A stretch of DNA of 64,000 nt from Cyrtodaria siliqua (GCA_037043455.1 JAWPHD010001424.1:248001-312000); one strand, 5' to 3'. Numbered from the stretch's first letter, positions 43,780 through 54,990 are shown. A program made the numbers and translations. The notes: generated by a model from the sequence alone, not told the origin.

Positions 43780-44350
43780 CATAATAGATAAGATGGATCA
43801 ACCGTTTGCAGAAAAAGTTGTGTTATCCCAAAGGGTACAAAGTATACATATCTTATCGCAGATTTGTTTTTGTATTGCCATGAAAGCGATTTTATACTGA
43901 GTATTTTACCTGATATTTAGGCAGATTTAATCGAAGCTTTTAATAACATCTGGATGAGATATTAAAAGGTGACAACATTTTTTTATACTATAGTTACTTA
44001 TATATCCTAAATACTTTCAACTCGGCAAAAAACAAGCAAAAAAATATAATACTATAGCCTCTGTTCTCTTTTCCCGATTTGCATTTCTCATTAAACATAG
44101 TGAAATTAAAAGCCAAATTTATGAAAAGAGAGATGATTTGATGAGATCTGGGATTTCATATTGCGTCTTTCAACAAATACTTAGCCAAATGTATGATAAA
44201 AGAGATGATTTCAGATTTGACCTCGTTAATTATCCCTATTTAGACGGGGATGTTCCCCGAGCAAATTTTTTCAATTTCAATTCGTTTTTGTAGAGCTTTT
44301 TAACGAGTTGAGGGCTTCAACTTTCGTAACAATTGTATAACGAAACATCT
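43780..44350 (+). pseudogene. Penelope-like reverse transcriptase remnant 1
   Basis: From 43825 the plus strand reads IPKGTKYTYLIADLFLYC then HESDFILSILPDI, a stop, ADLIEAFNN. After a gap, KSQIYEKRDDL and QMYDKRDDF appear (44100-44210), then FDLVNYPYLDGDVPRA (to about 44260). These are RT motifs and downstream signatures of Penelope-like elements (GTxxAPxxADLFLYCxE; YDKRDDFxFD). The RT catalytic loop region is lost, and the KRDD segment appears twice. Confidence 0.7.
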
Positions 44351-44733
44351 ACTCAGCATAGCATAAATTTCGAAAAAACTGTGCACGTATTATTTTAATA
44401 TGTTGCAACGCATTACATGTTATATTGATTGACCAATTTACGCCACTACGTATAATTCTCTATGACTATGCGATGAACAGACATGTTGGATCCAATGAGG
44501 ACATTTACTTAAAGCCTGTATAGGAAAGTAACGATTCCAATAATTCAATAACAAATATGTTTTAGGACCTCCATATTAAGGAACTAAGGATGAATTATTG
44601 TTTGACGCCTACATTACATCAGTTTTCATTTCTGGAACTTTGGAGCACTAATTCGTATAATTCAGTTCAATTTAATGATGACGATGTTGTTTCCACGCCG
44701 CATACAACTCAGAGCACAGTTTTCAAGGCTTAA
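44351..44733. other. no feature recognised
   Basis: Between the two Penelope remnants. Possibly more decayed Penelope sequence, but no motif seen. Confidence 0.35.
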
Positions 44734-45420
44734 GTGGACAACCTCCCCACAAATCCCTCCACCCCCAACTATGTACCAAGTATGGATTGGATTCCCAAAT
44801 TTCACAATAACCTTATAAAGCTCGTTTTATTCTCATTATATTGCCAGCACCACTGCCTACAACTTTACTACAAGCTTTTAAATTATTTAAGTATAGCGAT
44901 TGCACCACTAGAGACATATCTAAACTTTTAACTTGTTATCTTACAACCATTAAAGATCACGCAAACAGTATTGTGTTAAAACTAATGAAATTTCTGGGAT
45001 TAATTTATTGTATGCTAAATTCTGGAAACGTTCGTGATAACAATCTGTAATAAATGTCTAGTTTCATCTTTAAGCACGTATGCCTTTTTCACGCTAGATA
45101 AAACCAAACTGCACAAGCTTATAAATGATAAGCGTATTGATCTTTTTGCTTTTTTGGCTTGTAACAATATTAAAGCGTTTTTTGGACAATTACACTACGA
45201 AATTTGTTAGTGAAGCTCTTATTTTCCTGTTAGATATTTTTTCATCATATATAGAACTACCCTGGATTCAAAGTGTTGGTGTCTTTATGGGTACGAACTG
45301 TGCACCACTTGTCGCAGATTTATTTTTGTAATGCTGTAGAAGAGATTTTTTTTTTAGTCTTTCATCAACTCAAGCCAATATCATCGAAGCCATTTTGGCT
45401 TTGAAACCCAATTTAAATAG
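44734..45420 (+). pseudogene. Penelope-like reverse transcriptase remnant 2
   Basis: In shifting plus frames: NYVPSMDWIPKFHNN, then CTTRDISKLLTCYLTTIK, GLIYCMLNSGNV, IDLFAFLACNNIKAFFG, SEALIFLLDIFSSYIELP and VGVFMGTNCAPLVADLFL, a stop, RRDFFF. This is the ordered N-terminal and central RT of a Penelope-like element up to the MGTNCAP motif. At least three frameshifts and several stops. It continues where remnant 1 begins in the protein, so the two could be parts of a permuted or tandem insertion. Confidence 0.75.
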
Positions 45421-45654
45421 CAAATTATAATTTAATGGTATTTGTTTGAGTTTTCTGTTATGTTATGTATTCCGTCCATTTTTTTCCAAATTTCTTTGAC
45501 TGATATTAAATATCTTCAATAATGTATTTCTGTACGGCAGAAATACCATAATGAGAAGAAGTTCGTATAGAAACCACTGCACTCGATTTCAAAGGCACCT
45601 AAGGATCGCATTGTACCACAAATAAACCAAGTCATCTCAGTTAGACAAAAAACA

Positions 45655-45790
45655 GCATAAAGCTTGTTGAAACAGGGTTAGCGACATGGAACGATCAGTA
45701 AGCAATTATGTCTTACCGGTAAGATTAAATCGATTTCATGTGTACACAGCCTCGCTATGACCTGTCTTAAGCGTTCACATTGACAATACA
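45655..45790 (+). mobile_element. family C copy
   Basis: GGGTTAGCGACATGGAACGA TCAGTAAGCAATTATG, AAATCGATTTCATGTGTACA, CAGCCTCGCTATGACCTGTC, TTAAGCGTTCAC. Shares the GGAACGGTCAGT-type core with family A but differs outside it. Confidence 0.65.
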
Positions 45791-46424
45791 GTTCATAGTA
45801 AAATAAATCCAGATAAGTGAGAAACAATAATAATAGTGTTAAAAAGATAAACAATACATGATTAGAAAGACTTTAGAATAACAATATACAGTATACTGTA
45901 AGTTGGTAATTAGCTTCTAGGAAAGCAATCTGCGTTGTTGAGTAACATTCTTTGAGGTGTGCATAGTTTATAGTTTTGCAGATTTTTAAATAATATATTA
46001 GAATATTTATTTGTGTGGCTTTCACTTCTTTCTTTGACAGTTTTAAAGTTATGTTTCTGCATTTGAATAAGATAAAGGTCTGTACTATTATGCATGTTTT
46101 CGCCTCTACAGTTTTGAAAAATTTCCAGTTTGAGACCATCTCGTTAATTCGCCCGGAGTAGTACATTGTGTGTGTGTGCAAGCGCTTGGTAACATTTCCT
46201 GAACTTCAAAACAGCGCATTTAATTCTGTGCATATTGCTTCTTTATTTGTGATAGTCCTATATATACATTTCTCCTACATGGTGGTAAATATGAAGACAG
46301 TTACATACCAAAATATCTACCAACAACTAAATTTAAGTTAATTATTTAACGAATCTTTGCCTATATAATATGAAAGGGTGTACTGCTACGTGCTTCAGAA
46401 AACATACATTGATCATTGCAAGGC
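45791..46424. other. no feature recognised
   Basis: The 102-codon minus frame at 45873-46181 has no recognised domain. Confidence 0.4.
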
Positions 46425-46650
46425 GGTTTCCATGTTGTTGTGACTGTGATACATTCGAGGCAGTTACACTTTTTGTCAGTCCTGTTTGATTTTGTGACAG
46501 TCTTCGTTCTAAGACGGCTTTCACATTGTCTGTCCTGTTATTTTGTGACAGTGATCGTTCCGAGGTGGTTTCCTTATTGTCTGTCCTGTTATGTTGTGAC
46601 AGTGATCTTTCCAGGGCGATTTCCTTATTGTCAATCCTATTGTTTTGTGT
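46425..46650 (+). repeat. 51-bp tandem repeat derived from the family A core
   Basis: About four units of GTCTGTCCTGTTATTTTGTG ACAGTGATCGTTCC GAGGTGGTTTCC TTATT. The GTGATCGTTCC(G/A)AGG segment with TTATTGTC matches the family A core. The 51-bp period keeps a frame open (46416-46652, 17-residue repeat). Confidence 0.8.
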
Positions 46651-47294
46651 AGTCTCACTTTTTGTTTACTTTAAAAAGTGGATTACGATTTCCTATGCTT
46701 ATTATATATGATATATTGAAATAGTGGATTTTATGATTAAAATAAAGCCTTATATGTTCATTGTTCATATTTACACATGTGAGCCATATCAGCATACATT
46801 TATACTGTTATTCGTTAGCGAAACTACTTTTTGAAAGTTAAAACAACTTGTTTAGAAAACAATTATTAAGTGTATATCAGTGGGTTGAAAATGAGTGATA
46901 TATTTGGAAAATCTGTCATTTTAGGAAGTGTTTTCATTTAGAGATGTCAGTTTTCCAGTTCATTTTTGTTTACAAAAACAACATTTGTTTCAGAAGTTGT
47001 ATCATTGGGTGTAGAACGAGTTGTAATTTATTGAAATCGGTCAGTTATTCTAAAAGTTATGGCGTGTTAAAATAGTAATTTCACCATACTGAGTCGCTGA
47101 CGTCGACGAAAGTATAATTATTTTTCTACATAAGTTTTCCGGGCGATGAGTATATACATGTAATAGAAATAACATGTGTTGGTTTGCCGTGAATAAAAGA
47201 TTTATTCATTTTCATCGATAATTGAAAAACCTTTCATTTTCACGAACACATATCACTAAACTCAATCGTTACACAGTTAATAAAATACAAGTAT
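46651..47294. other. no feature recognised
   Basis: AT-rich spacer without repeats of note. Confidence 0.4.
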
Positions 47295-47553
47295 ACACTA
47301 CTCAACCTTTATAATCGGTCACCCACGTTTTTTGAAAATAACACGAACACTAAAAACTGGAAATCACCGACACACATACAAATATTTTATTAAGTTTATC
47401 AACAAGGTTTTAATCCAATCAAGGCAGATTAAGTTTATAAATCGCTAGCGATATTTGTTAAACGACGTCAGTTAAAATTCCAAATGAAAATATGAATTAT
47501 TAAAAAATATATAATTCTTTGAAAAGTGACCGATTATAAAAGTTGAGTAGTGT
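47295..47553. mobile_element. Tc1/mariner-like MITE, 259 bp
   Basis: Terminal inverted repeats ACACTACTCAACCTTTATAA then TCGGTCAC (left) and the same with one change (right). TA lies at both edges, though the exact TA duplication is ambiguous by one base. No transposase. Superfamily is inference from the ends. Confidence 0.8.
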
Positions 47554-48185
47554 TAATCTAAATGACTTGATTCTCTTTGATGAATAAAATCAACAACAGG
47601 TTTTGGCACAGAATGCCAGGTAATTTGCATAATGCTCAGTTTCGTGGCGAGATTTTAATGATATAACCTGGAAGCACATTAAGGTGTTAATTATAAAACG
47701 TTGGCTTACTGTGTAGATCCTCCCAATGGAGGAATGCGGCAGAAGTATTATGTGATGCAATTACAGAATGTTTGAAAACAGAATATAAGCCATCAACCAT
47801 CAAAACTTCTGGTTTATTTATGTGTTTGTTTCAAATATTCGTTATTAGTTGTAACAATGCCATACATACATATTCCTATGCGCAGTAGTAAAATTTTTTA
47901 TCGACTTAATCTTGACGATTTATGAATATTAGTGTATGCTTCTTTGATCTACGTAATAGAATTATTTAAAAAATAAATATAAATGTATATAGGTTTATAC
48001 TAAGGTTAACTCCCAATGTAAATAATAAATAAGATACACGATCATCTTGAATATAGAATATCAAGATTTAAAATTACACCTCGATAAATAAATAATTATT
48101 TTAGAATATTACAATTATGTATTAGACTAACGGGACTCCGCGAGTCTTATGTCCCTGTTACATTTCGATACATGTATAGCTTGTG
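47554..48185. other. no feature recognised
   Basis: AT-rich, no feature of note. Confidence 0.4.
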
Positions 48186-48352
48186 TGCATATTTCACTAC
48201 CGTTCATGAACAATCAATCAAACCGAGACTGCAATATTTCGTATTTATCGTGTACCGCCGTTTCCAAAGGTCCACTCTCATACCCTTTTATATAGCACAG
48301 TGACTTTTCTTGTGCAGTGTGGCGGCAGTTAAACGTCTCCCCGCACTCATAC
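48186..48352 (+). mobile_element. family B' tail joined to a family B-type head
   Basis: CATATTTCACTACCGTTCAT then CAATCAAACCGAGACTG and CCAAAGGTCCACTCTCATAC (B' 3' part, to about 48297). It is followed at once by TGTGCAGTGTGGCGGCAGTT AAACGTCTCCCCGC, which matches the 5' end of family B. Confidence 0.7.
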
Positions 48353-48356
48353 TGGC

Positions 48357-48614
48357 CTTATATTTATCAAACTTTTGAGCACAAGAACTCAGACTCGACT
48401 CAAAATCTCATTTTTTTTAAATAAAAATTAAAAAACAATTTTACAAGCAAATTACTATATTTGATTACAGAAACGAGTAATTTGAAAGGTAATTTAACAG
48501 AAAATGTCTGAAAATCACAATTTTTACCCATACTTTTGTGATTATAGGGTTTGCAAAAAAATTAGATTTTGAGTCTGAGTCTGATTCTTGTGCTAAAAAA
48601 TTTGATGAATTTAG
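48357..48614. mobile_element. foldback MITE with about 50-bp arms
   Basis: TTATCAAACTTTTGAGCACA AGAACTCAGACTCGACTC at the left pairs with the inverted copy at 48555-48610. About 258 bp in total, inserted beside family B' sequence. The 76-codon frame at 48538-48768 is incidental. Confidence 0.75.
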
Positions 48615-49178
48615 GACTGTTATATTCATTCGATGTTTAAAGATCGCTGAGCCCGATACTTATATTTATATATCGGTGGTACATTTTCAAATGTTTATGT
48701 TTTTTTACTTCAATTACGATTCGGTGGTTCCACTACTCCGGCCGATAAAGGCTCTGGGTATTTTTTAACCACCCATAGGATATGTTGTCTGATTTTTAAT
48801 TTAGATTTTTGACTGTTACTTGTGATGCGCAGGCTTCATAACCGCTGCTCTCAACTTAATTCCATTTTGTTTATTTCGCTCTTCGGGGCATAGCATTTTG
48901 TTAGATACTGGAACCATACGCCGCTGGACATTGAATTATGACAGTAATTAGCATGTCCACCGCCATTTGAATGCCATCTTCGGGATGGTTAACATTTTGT
49001 AATATTGATTTTATGAAAACTGAGTTCTGCTCAACCCGGAGCTACGGGGCGTGAACGGTAGCAAGCATATTTCACTACATCATGAACAGCCTCAATCAAA
49101 CCGAGACTGCGATATTTCCTATTTGTCGTGTTCGGCCGTTTCCAAAGGTCCACTCTCATACTCTTTTATATACGGTGT
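48615..49178 (+). mobile_element. longest family B' copy, about 560 bp
   Basis: Begins near ATCGCTGAGCCCGATACTTA, continues through GTGGTTCCACTACTCCGGCC, GACTGTTACTTGTGATGCGC, GGACATT...CATGTCC, CCATCTTCGGGATGG, CAACCCGGAGCTACGGGGCG, GAACGGTAG (right arm partly deleted), AATCAAACCGAGACTG, and ends CCACTCTCATACTCTTTTAT. The matching minus copy at 61325-61820 confirms the extended 5' part. Confidence 0.8.
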
Positions 49179-49583
49179 TCAAATAATGCTAATATGTTAG
49201 AACTGTTTGTTACCTAATCTCGTTTTGAAATGTTTTACTGGACTATATATCGTCCTATTTGCAAGGAATTGTAAAAAAAAACACTTGAGAAAAAAAGAGC
49301 CACATGTAATAATTAACAAAATATCAGGGCAACTGATTGTACATGTTCCGAAATCAACTGTGTATGTGTGAATACTCAGGCAACTACTGTATGTATATAG
49401 ATTACTACTTCTAATGTACAATGTTAAATGTATTTCCACAAGTCTTAACTTTTCATATTTCGAAAGCGACGCACGTTTTTGATTTTTTTTTTTGCTGAAA
49501 TCTCGGCAATCATATGAATACCTAAAATATCCACAGTAACACTTTGTTTAGCTTTGTCATTAATAAATTACGTTCTGCAAACA
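49179..49583. other. no feature recognised
   Basis: AT-rich spacer. The 80-codon minus frame at 49197-49439 is hydrophobic and Cys-rich with no recognised domain. Confidence 0.4.
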
Positions 49584-49768
49584 GTAGGCGTGTTCCGCCA
49601 ACTGCAGTAGATGCAGTCGATAATATACTGTAGACGTGTTCCGCCAACTGCAGTAGGTGCAGTCGATAATATACTGTAGGCGTGTTCCGCCAACTGCAGT
49701 AGGTGCAGTCGATAATATACAGTAGGCGTGTTCCGCCAACTCCAGTAGGTGCAGTCGATAATATACTC
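49584..49768. repeat. 46-bp tandem repeat, four copies
   Basis: GTAGGCGTGTTCCGCCAACT then GCAGTAGGTGCAGTCGATAA TATACT begins at 49584, 49630, 49676 and 49722 with single-base changes. Overlapping minus frames are repeat translation. Confidence 0.97.
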
Positions 49769-51260
49769 TTCAAAATAATTTAAGGTCGCAAGAATATTTT
49801 TCCATATGCTTACCAGTGAAATTGTCACCATACCATGTTCAAACGGTTACACAGAATGTGTAAGCAATGTTGTATTAAACCGGACATTGTCAGGTCTTCT
49901 GTATTTATTTAGATATAAGATCAGATCAAATTAATATTCATTGTCCGTTTATTAAAAAGATTCCGAGATTTCTGATAATTTCTAAAAATCATTAGTTTTC
50001 CCCAAAAGAACAAAACTGAAATGTTTAATATTTGTCATCAATTTATTCATTACTTTTAACCAATACCAATGGAACTATGAACGCGAAATTTTAATTTCCT
50101 CCGAAATCGACCTACCTTTGACAGTTTAAATGTATACACCGAACAGTTTTGAAAAACGCTGAATGTTTATCCCATGCAAAATTAAGTTAATGTTCAAGAC
50201 CTAGTTGCATATTTGACACTGTACGCTTATCTGTAGATTAAATCTAAAGAAATGGTGAAATATGTTTTTAAGGAATCAATAGTCATGAATATAATACGAA
50301 ATAACAATTTTGGGTGAAAAAAAGGCATTTTATTGAAATTCAAAATCTCAATTTTCAGTTATTATATTTTTGGTGTAAAATGTTCCTAAATAATACAGAA
50401 ACACAAAACAGTTTCCATTTTCAGAATGCAATTTGTATTTAAACTTTAATCTTTTTGAAATAAAGAATGGAAGGTTAAATTATTTTGAGAAGTATAGTGA
50501 TAATCACATGTCTATATAAGTGTCGACTGTTCTTTTTGATGTCAAATATGTTTTTAGAGTCAAACTCTGTAAAATGAGGAATCTGTCCGCTATAAAATCA
50601 TTTGGTCGTACTGTAATGCATTGATCTGACAATGGGAATGGCGAAACTTGCAAATCTAGAATAAGTGTGAGATGAATATATATGTTGTTGATTTGTATAA
50701 TTAATGTGATATAACTATATTGCGAACTGTCTGTATCTATAGGCTTTGGTGTTTGTAATGGTATTGCCACGTGTCGGTTCTTCATGGACTTGTTGGCGGC
50801 TGTTTATTTTTTAATTGCAATCTGTGTGTTAAGATGGTGTTATTTATAGCAGGTTATATCACTAGTCTGTAAGAGAATATTGATGAAGAGCCAATATGGC
50901 TGGACCAGTGTATGTTTTACAGTTTTACATGCAAACTTCACATTAGACAGACGAATGTTATGCTATTTTTTTAAAGCATTCTGATCAGGTATCTGAAATT
51001 GTTTTACTGTCTGGTCCGTGGTATACTGTTAAAGTACTGAAATCATTACAGAAACATTTAAATATTGACTTTTCCTTTTCATGAATAAAGATGCAAAAAG
51101 AGACTCAAGTCAAGTTGTTTATATCAGAAGCTACGCATTTACACAATGTTTCATTACAAATAGTCTTACGTTGCTCCTGATATAGAACCTAAGTTTTCTG
51201 TACTTCTGGAATTAATTATAATTATAGCTTATTAATCAATCATAATCCTGTTGACTTTAT
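49769..51260. other. no gene recognised
   Basis: AT-rich. The longest frame (93 codons, 50504-50785 minus) shows no domain. No tandem repeats or inverted ends found. Confidence 0.45.
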
Positions 51261-51410
51261 ATAGAATACCGCTTAAGTCGCTGCTAGGGCGTTAGAGGTG
51301 TTGCACTTTATATTACATCTCATGAACAGACTCAATTTAATCGAGTCTGATACTCTTTTTTCTCTCGTTTGTGTTTATTGCTTCCAAAGTATCCCCTTTT
51401 CAGTATGATA
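51261..51410 (+). mobile_element. family B copy, 5' truncated
   Basis: AGAATACCGCTTAAGTCGCT, GAGGTGTTGCAC with a weakened stem 1, stem 2 CAGACTC...GAGTCTG intact, GTGTTTATTGCTTCCAAAGT, TTTTCAGTATGATA. Confidence 0.75.
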
Positions 51411-51767
51411 TATTTTGATTTATTCTGCCTAGACGACATTCAGCATCCGCCTGTGGTTGTCTTGTTGTTGTAAGTATTGAAATGCATTTCCCCAATGACA
51501 CCATCTAATACAAAATATGCGTAAATGTTTTTGTAGGTCTCATGCATATTTAGAATAATCACGCTTAAATGCTTTCTCTTTTGATCGGAATAAATGACTA
51601 GTAACACGAATGAACCATGGGAGAGACGACACCGTGCATAACAACACGTATCACAAATATCCGTCCCTACACTAGACGTTTTAACAATTCGTGCTATATC
51701 CGAAGGGCAATACATCTGAGATAAATCCGGCTGGAAACGTTGTTTTTGTCTCTAAATTATCGATTCA
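51411..51767. other. no feature recognised
   Basis: The 91-codon minus frame at 51440-51715 has no domain and may be chance. Confidence 0.4.
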
Positions 51768-52232
51768 TATACTTACAGGAAAAAAAACGCGACACGGGAA
51801 TTACGGCTATATATTTTATATACTTAATTACACACTTAATTCCGTATATATTCCAAGGAAATCCCAATATGTTTTGTAAAAGAAAAAAGTTGCATTTAGT
51901 TAGAGAAAGGACACAACTGTGATGTTGTAGACGTTTTAATCACAATACACAAGAAATTCATAAATGTTGAAGTTCCACTTATAAAAATTGAGCAAGTTTA
52001 GTTCTGTATTTAACGTAACATTTTGCAAAATTTTGCATCCTAAGTTTGCGCCAAACGCGTACTCTAATGAAACTTTGCAAGAATGCTGTTTGCTGTGTTA
52101 CGTGTTGTTTTAGTATTTTTTCCGAAAGGAAAGATCTTACGTAACCATGTACCATTCGATTAACAGCAGCGTATTGTACATACAATATATAGCTGAAATT
52201 CCCGTGTCGCGTTTCTTTTTCCTTTTAGTATA
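51768..52232. mobile_element. 465-bp inverted-repeat element
   Basis: About 55-bp terminal inverted repeats: TATACTTACAGGAAAAAAAA CGCGACACGGGAATTACGGC TATATATT at the left, its near-exact inverse at the right. TA-rich edges fit a TA target site. No transposase frame. Confidence 0.85.
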
Positions 52233-53103
52233 TATACAAATAAAATCTAGATAGACATTCCAATATTACTCCTCAAGATGACCTTATTACGCTAGACGTT
52301 TTGACTGTGCTTGTTAACAATAAACAATACTTAAGATAAAGCCAATTATGAATCATGTTTATGTTTATTTAAATCGAATCAATACACAACAGTAGATATT
52401 TACAATTCACACATTGTAATATCTGTGAAAAGCGAAAATAAGATTTTATTTGCTGACGTAGAAAACTTTGAACAGGTAAACTGATCCACAGGTAAATGAA
52501 TTTATCAATTATCTAGCAATAGTTATGCAGCATACAATTCAGATTTACCTAATTTCCCCGTGCAGTCACGCATTGGTGAAAGTAGTATTTACGTCATGCA
52601 AATAATACTTATTTTTTACATACAACTTAGTAGCGGTTTTAAATATATGTTTCTCTCCGAGACTATCATGAAATGTTCATATGATGTTGAAGAGCTAAAT
52701 CTTTGAATTGATAATACTACGAAAAGGGTGGCCATTCATCTTTAATGACATCTGTCCTGGTATTTTTTTATACGAGACAAAACTAAATTTCTATATATAT
52801 AAATCTTCTCAATGTGCTTAATATAACCTTACAGTTAAATGCCACAATGTCTAAAATTAGCTTAAGTTATTGAAGATAATTTTAACATTAAATATAAACG
52901 GAAGTTATTGGAATTGATCATAAAATCGTGCTTGCTGCCTAGGTAACAGAGCATGTACATTGCAGAATCTCGATCAAAATTGAATTTGGGTCGTACTTAT
53001 AACATATTTATTCCGTTACGGATTTTGAAAACTTAGGTTTTTGTATTTGTGGTAAAGTAATCATGATGATGTAATTTATAGAGGATATTTGTAAAGCACG
53101 AGT
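52233..53103. other. no feature recognised
   Basis: AT-rich, nothing of note. Confidence 0.4.
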
Positions 53104-54604
53104 GAAAATATAAGTTTTCTCACTTCGAGATGAAAATACATCCTATATTCACCCCAAACCAACAAATATTCTACTTATTATACACTTTTTATTATGCAAC
53201 ACTACCAAACTGTTTCAAACAGAAAATACGTTTCGTTCCGACAGTTCCCTTTTAACATATTCGCGGATAAATATAGTAACGCCAGCGCGTGAGGCAATTT
53301 ACATATATTTAGTGCGCATAGAATATAGTTCTAAACTTTGACACGAACTATGACTGTTATAAGCACATGTAGGAAAAATAGTTCCATTTTTTCCGGCAGT
53401 GAGAATATAAGTTCTTATATTCTCATTGTGAAAATATAAAAAAATGAGAATATAAGGTTTATTCTAACCATACAATCCACTATTTCACTGGAAAGTATAT
53501 AATAAATATGTTTATAACGTTATTACAAACAATATTAAATATGTCTTGATATAAAAAAAAACATTAAAAATAATTTTTTAAATGTCGCCATTTTTTTCAT
53601 GGAGTTTCTTAACAAGATTTTACCTTTTTACAGCGGTTTGACTGATACATACCAAACTCACAAGTTACGCAACAAGTCCACTGACAATCAATAAAATGGC
53701 TCAAAATTATAAAATCTTATACTCCATTGATGGCACGGGTAGTTGTTAAAAAACTCGAAAAAAAAATGTTTTAAAGTCTCAAAACCGATTTTAAGAATAT
53801 GGATACCGAACAGCGGATTTTGCCAAATAAACCTACATTATCGATCGATAATCCCTATTTATCGACCAAAAAACAGTTGTAGTCTCAAAAGAATCTTTGA
53901 GGCGGTCATTGTCATTATTAAATTAGAATCTATGATCATGATGATTATCGAAAGCAGCTATTATTACCAAATCATGTGTGTTTATCGTTTGTGTTTACAA
54001 TGTCTCACACTTGTTACAATGTCTTCGTTTTCAAAGTTAACTATATTAACTAGATCACTGTTATGCAGTGGTTGTTCAGGCCTTTTCTCTCCGTCGAGAA
54101 TATTGGGAATACTTTTTAAGGTAAGGTAAACAAAGACTTACATACTTGAACACATATTTGAAATATTCGACCATATCAAGTATCTGAGAATGAGTGTATG
54201 CTTTTATATTTTATATATACTTCCCAGTGAAATAGTGGATTTTATGGTTTTTTCTCATTGTTTATATTTTTACATTGAGAATATAAGAATATAAGAACTT
54301 ATATTCTCACTGCCGGAAAAAATGGAACTACTTTTTTCTACATTTGCTTATAACAGTCATAATTCGTGTCAAAGTTTAGAACTATATTCCATGCGCACTA
54401 AATATAGATAAATCGTCTCACGCGCTGGCGTTACTATATTTATCCGCAAATACGTTAAAGGGGAACTGTCGGAACGAAACGTATTTTCTGTTTGAAACAG
54501 TTTGGTAGTGTTGCATGATAAAAAGTATATAATAAATATAATTTGTTGGTTTATCTTGAATATAGGATTTATTTTCATCTCGAAGTGAGAAAACTTATAT
54601 TTTC
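53104..54604. mobile_element. 1.5-kb element with about 400-bp inverted arms
   Basis: The left arm 53104-53510 (GAAAATATAAGTTTTCTCAC ... ACAGAAAATACGTTTCGTTC ... CCACTATTTCACTGG) is mirrored by 54207-54604 with few changes. The 696-bp centre carries a 128-codon plus frame (53743-54129) and, on the minus strand, a 43-codon segment (about 54000-54140) of protein-like composition. Neither matches a family I know. Long-arm foldback elements of this form are usually non-autonomous. Confidence 0.85.
53743..54129 (+). CDS. unrecognised 128-codon frame in the element's centre
   Basis: A basic frame with a Cys/Ser-rich end (LLCSGCSGLFSPSRILGI). No transposase DDE/D pattern or zinc-finger motif is apparent. 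It is among the longest non-repeat frames in the window. Chance remains the simplest explanation in AT-rich DNA, and the opposite strand looks about as protein-like. Confidence 0.12.
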   Translation: MLKNSKKKCFKVSKPILRIWIPNSGFCQINLHYRSIIPIYRPKNSCSLKRIFEAVIVIIKLESMIMMIIESSYYYQIMCVYRLCLQCLTLVTMSSFSKLTILTRSLLCSGCSGLFSPSRILGILFKVR

Positions 54605-54676
54605 AAAATATAATTTTTCTCACTTTTCGATGAAAATAAATCCTATATTCACTCCAAACCAACAAATATATTTTAT
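54603..54676 (+). repeat. third arm end abutting the 1.5-kb element
   Basis: TTTCTCACTTTTCGATGAAA ATAAATCCTATATTC then CCAAACCAACAAAT has the orientation of the left arm's start, so a truncated second element lies directly against the right arm. Confidence 0.75.
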
Positions 54677-54681
54677 ATCTT

Positions 54682-54990
54682 TTAAGGACGATATACTGAT
54701 AATACCATTCCTACATTCCTACAGACTACGTATGCGGATTTAATGCCACTATCTACATGTATAACCTTATTATTAACTATTTTATTAATATGACATCCTT
54801 GTGGAAACCAACCGTCTGGAGATATAATGATTGAATCATTGCCGGAAACAGTAGTGATGTTTCTATAATTTGGAATATGTAAAAGCAGAGTATTCACACG
54901 GTCAGTCCTTATCTCGAGATAAAAAGTTATAACCGTCGACTCACTCGTGTTTTTGAAGTAAAAGTCTACACTAGTCCAAACTACATGCAC
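54682..54990 (-). CDS. possible exon, IgGFc-binding-like beta domain
   Basis: The 102-codon minus frame reads SVDFYFKNTSES, TFYLEIRTDRVNTLLLHI, then NYRNITTVSG, and INKIVNNKVIHVDSG with SAYVVC. Alternating hydrophobic strands and a [N/S]K(x)IHVxS...VYVV pattern are reminiscent of the N-terminal domain of IgGFc-binding-like secreted proteins of invertebrates (weak, from memory). A polypyrimidine/AG acceptor is possible just upstream (GTGTAG|AC near 54961), and GT donors occur near the 3' end. An isolated exon or a pseudogene are both possible; no neighbouring exon is visible. Confidence 0.28.
   Translation of the reverse strand: MHVVWTSVDFYFKNTSESTVITFYLEIRTDRVNTLLLHIPNYRNITTVSGNDSIIISPDGWFPQGCHINKIVNNKVIHVDSGIKSAYVVCRNVGMVLSVYRP

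Noticed and set aside
45873..46181. 102-codon minus frame
   Set aside because: No recognisable domain, AT-driven composition, and two overlapping frames on the same strand.
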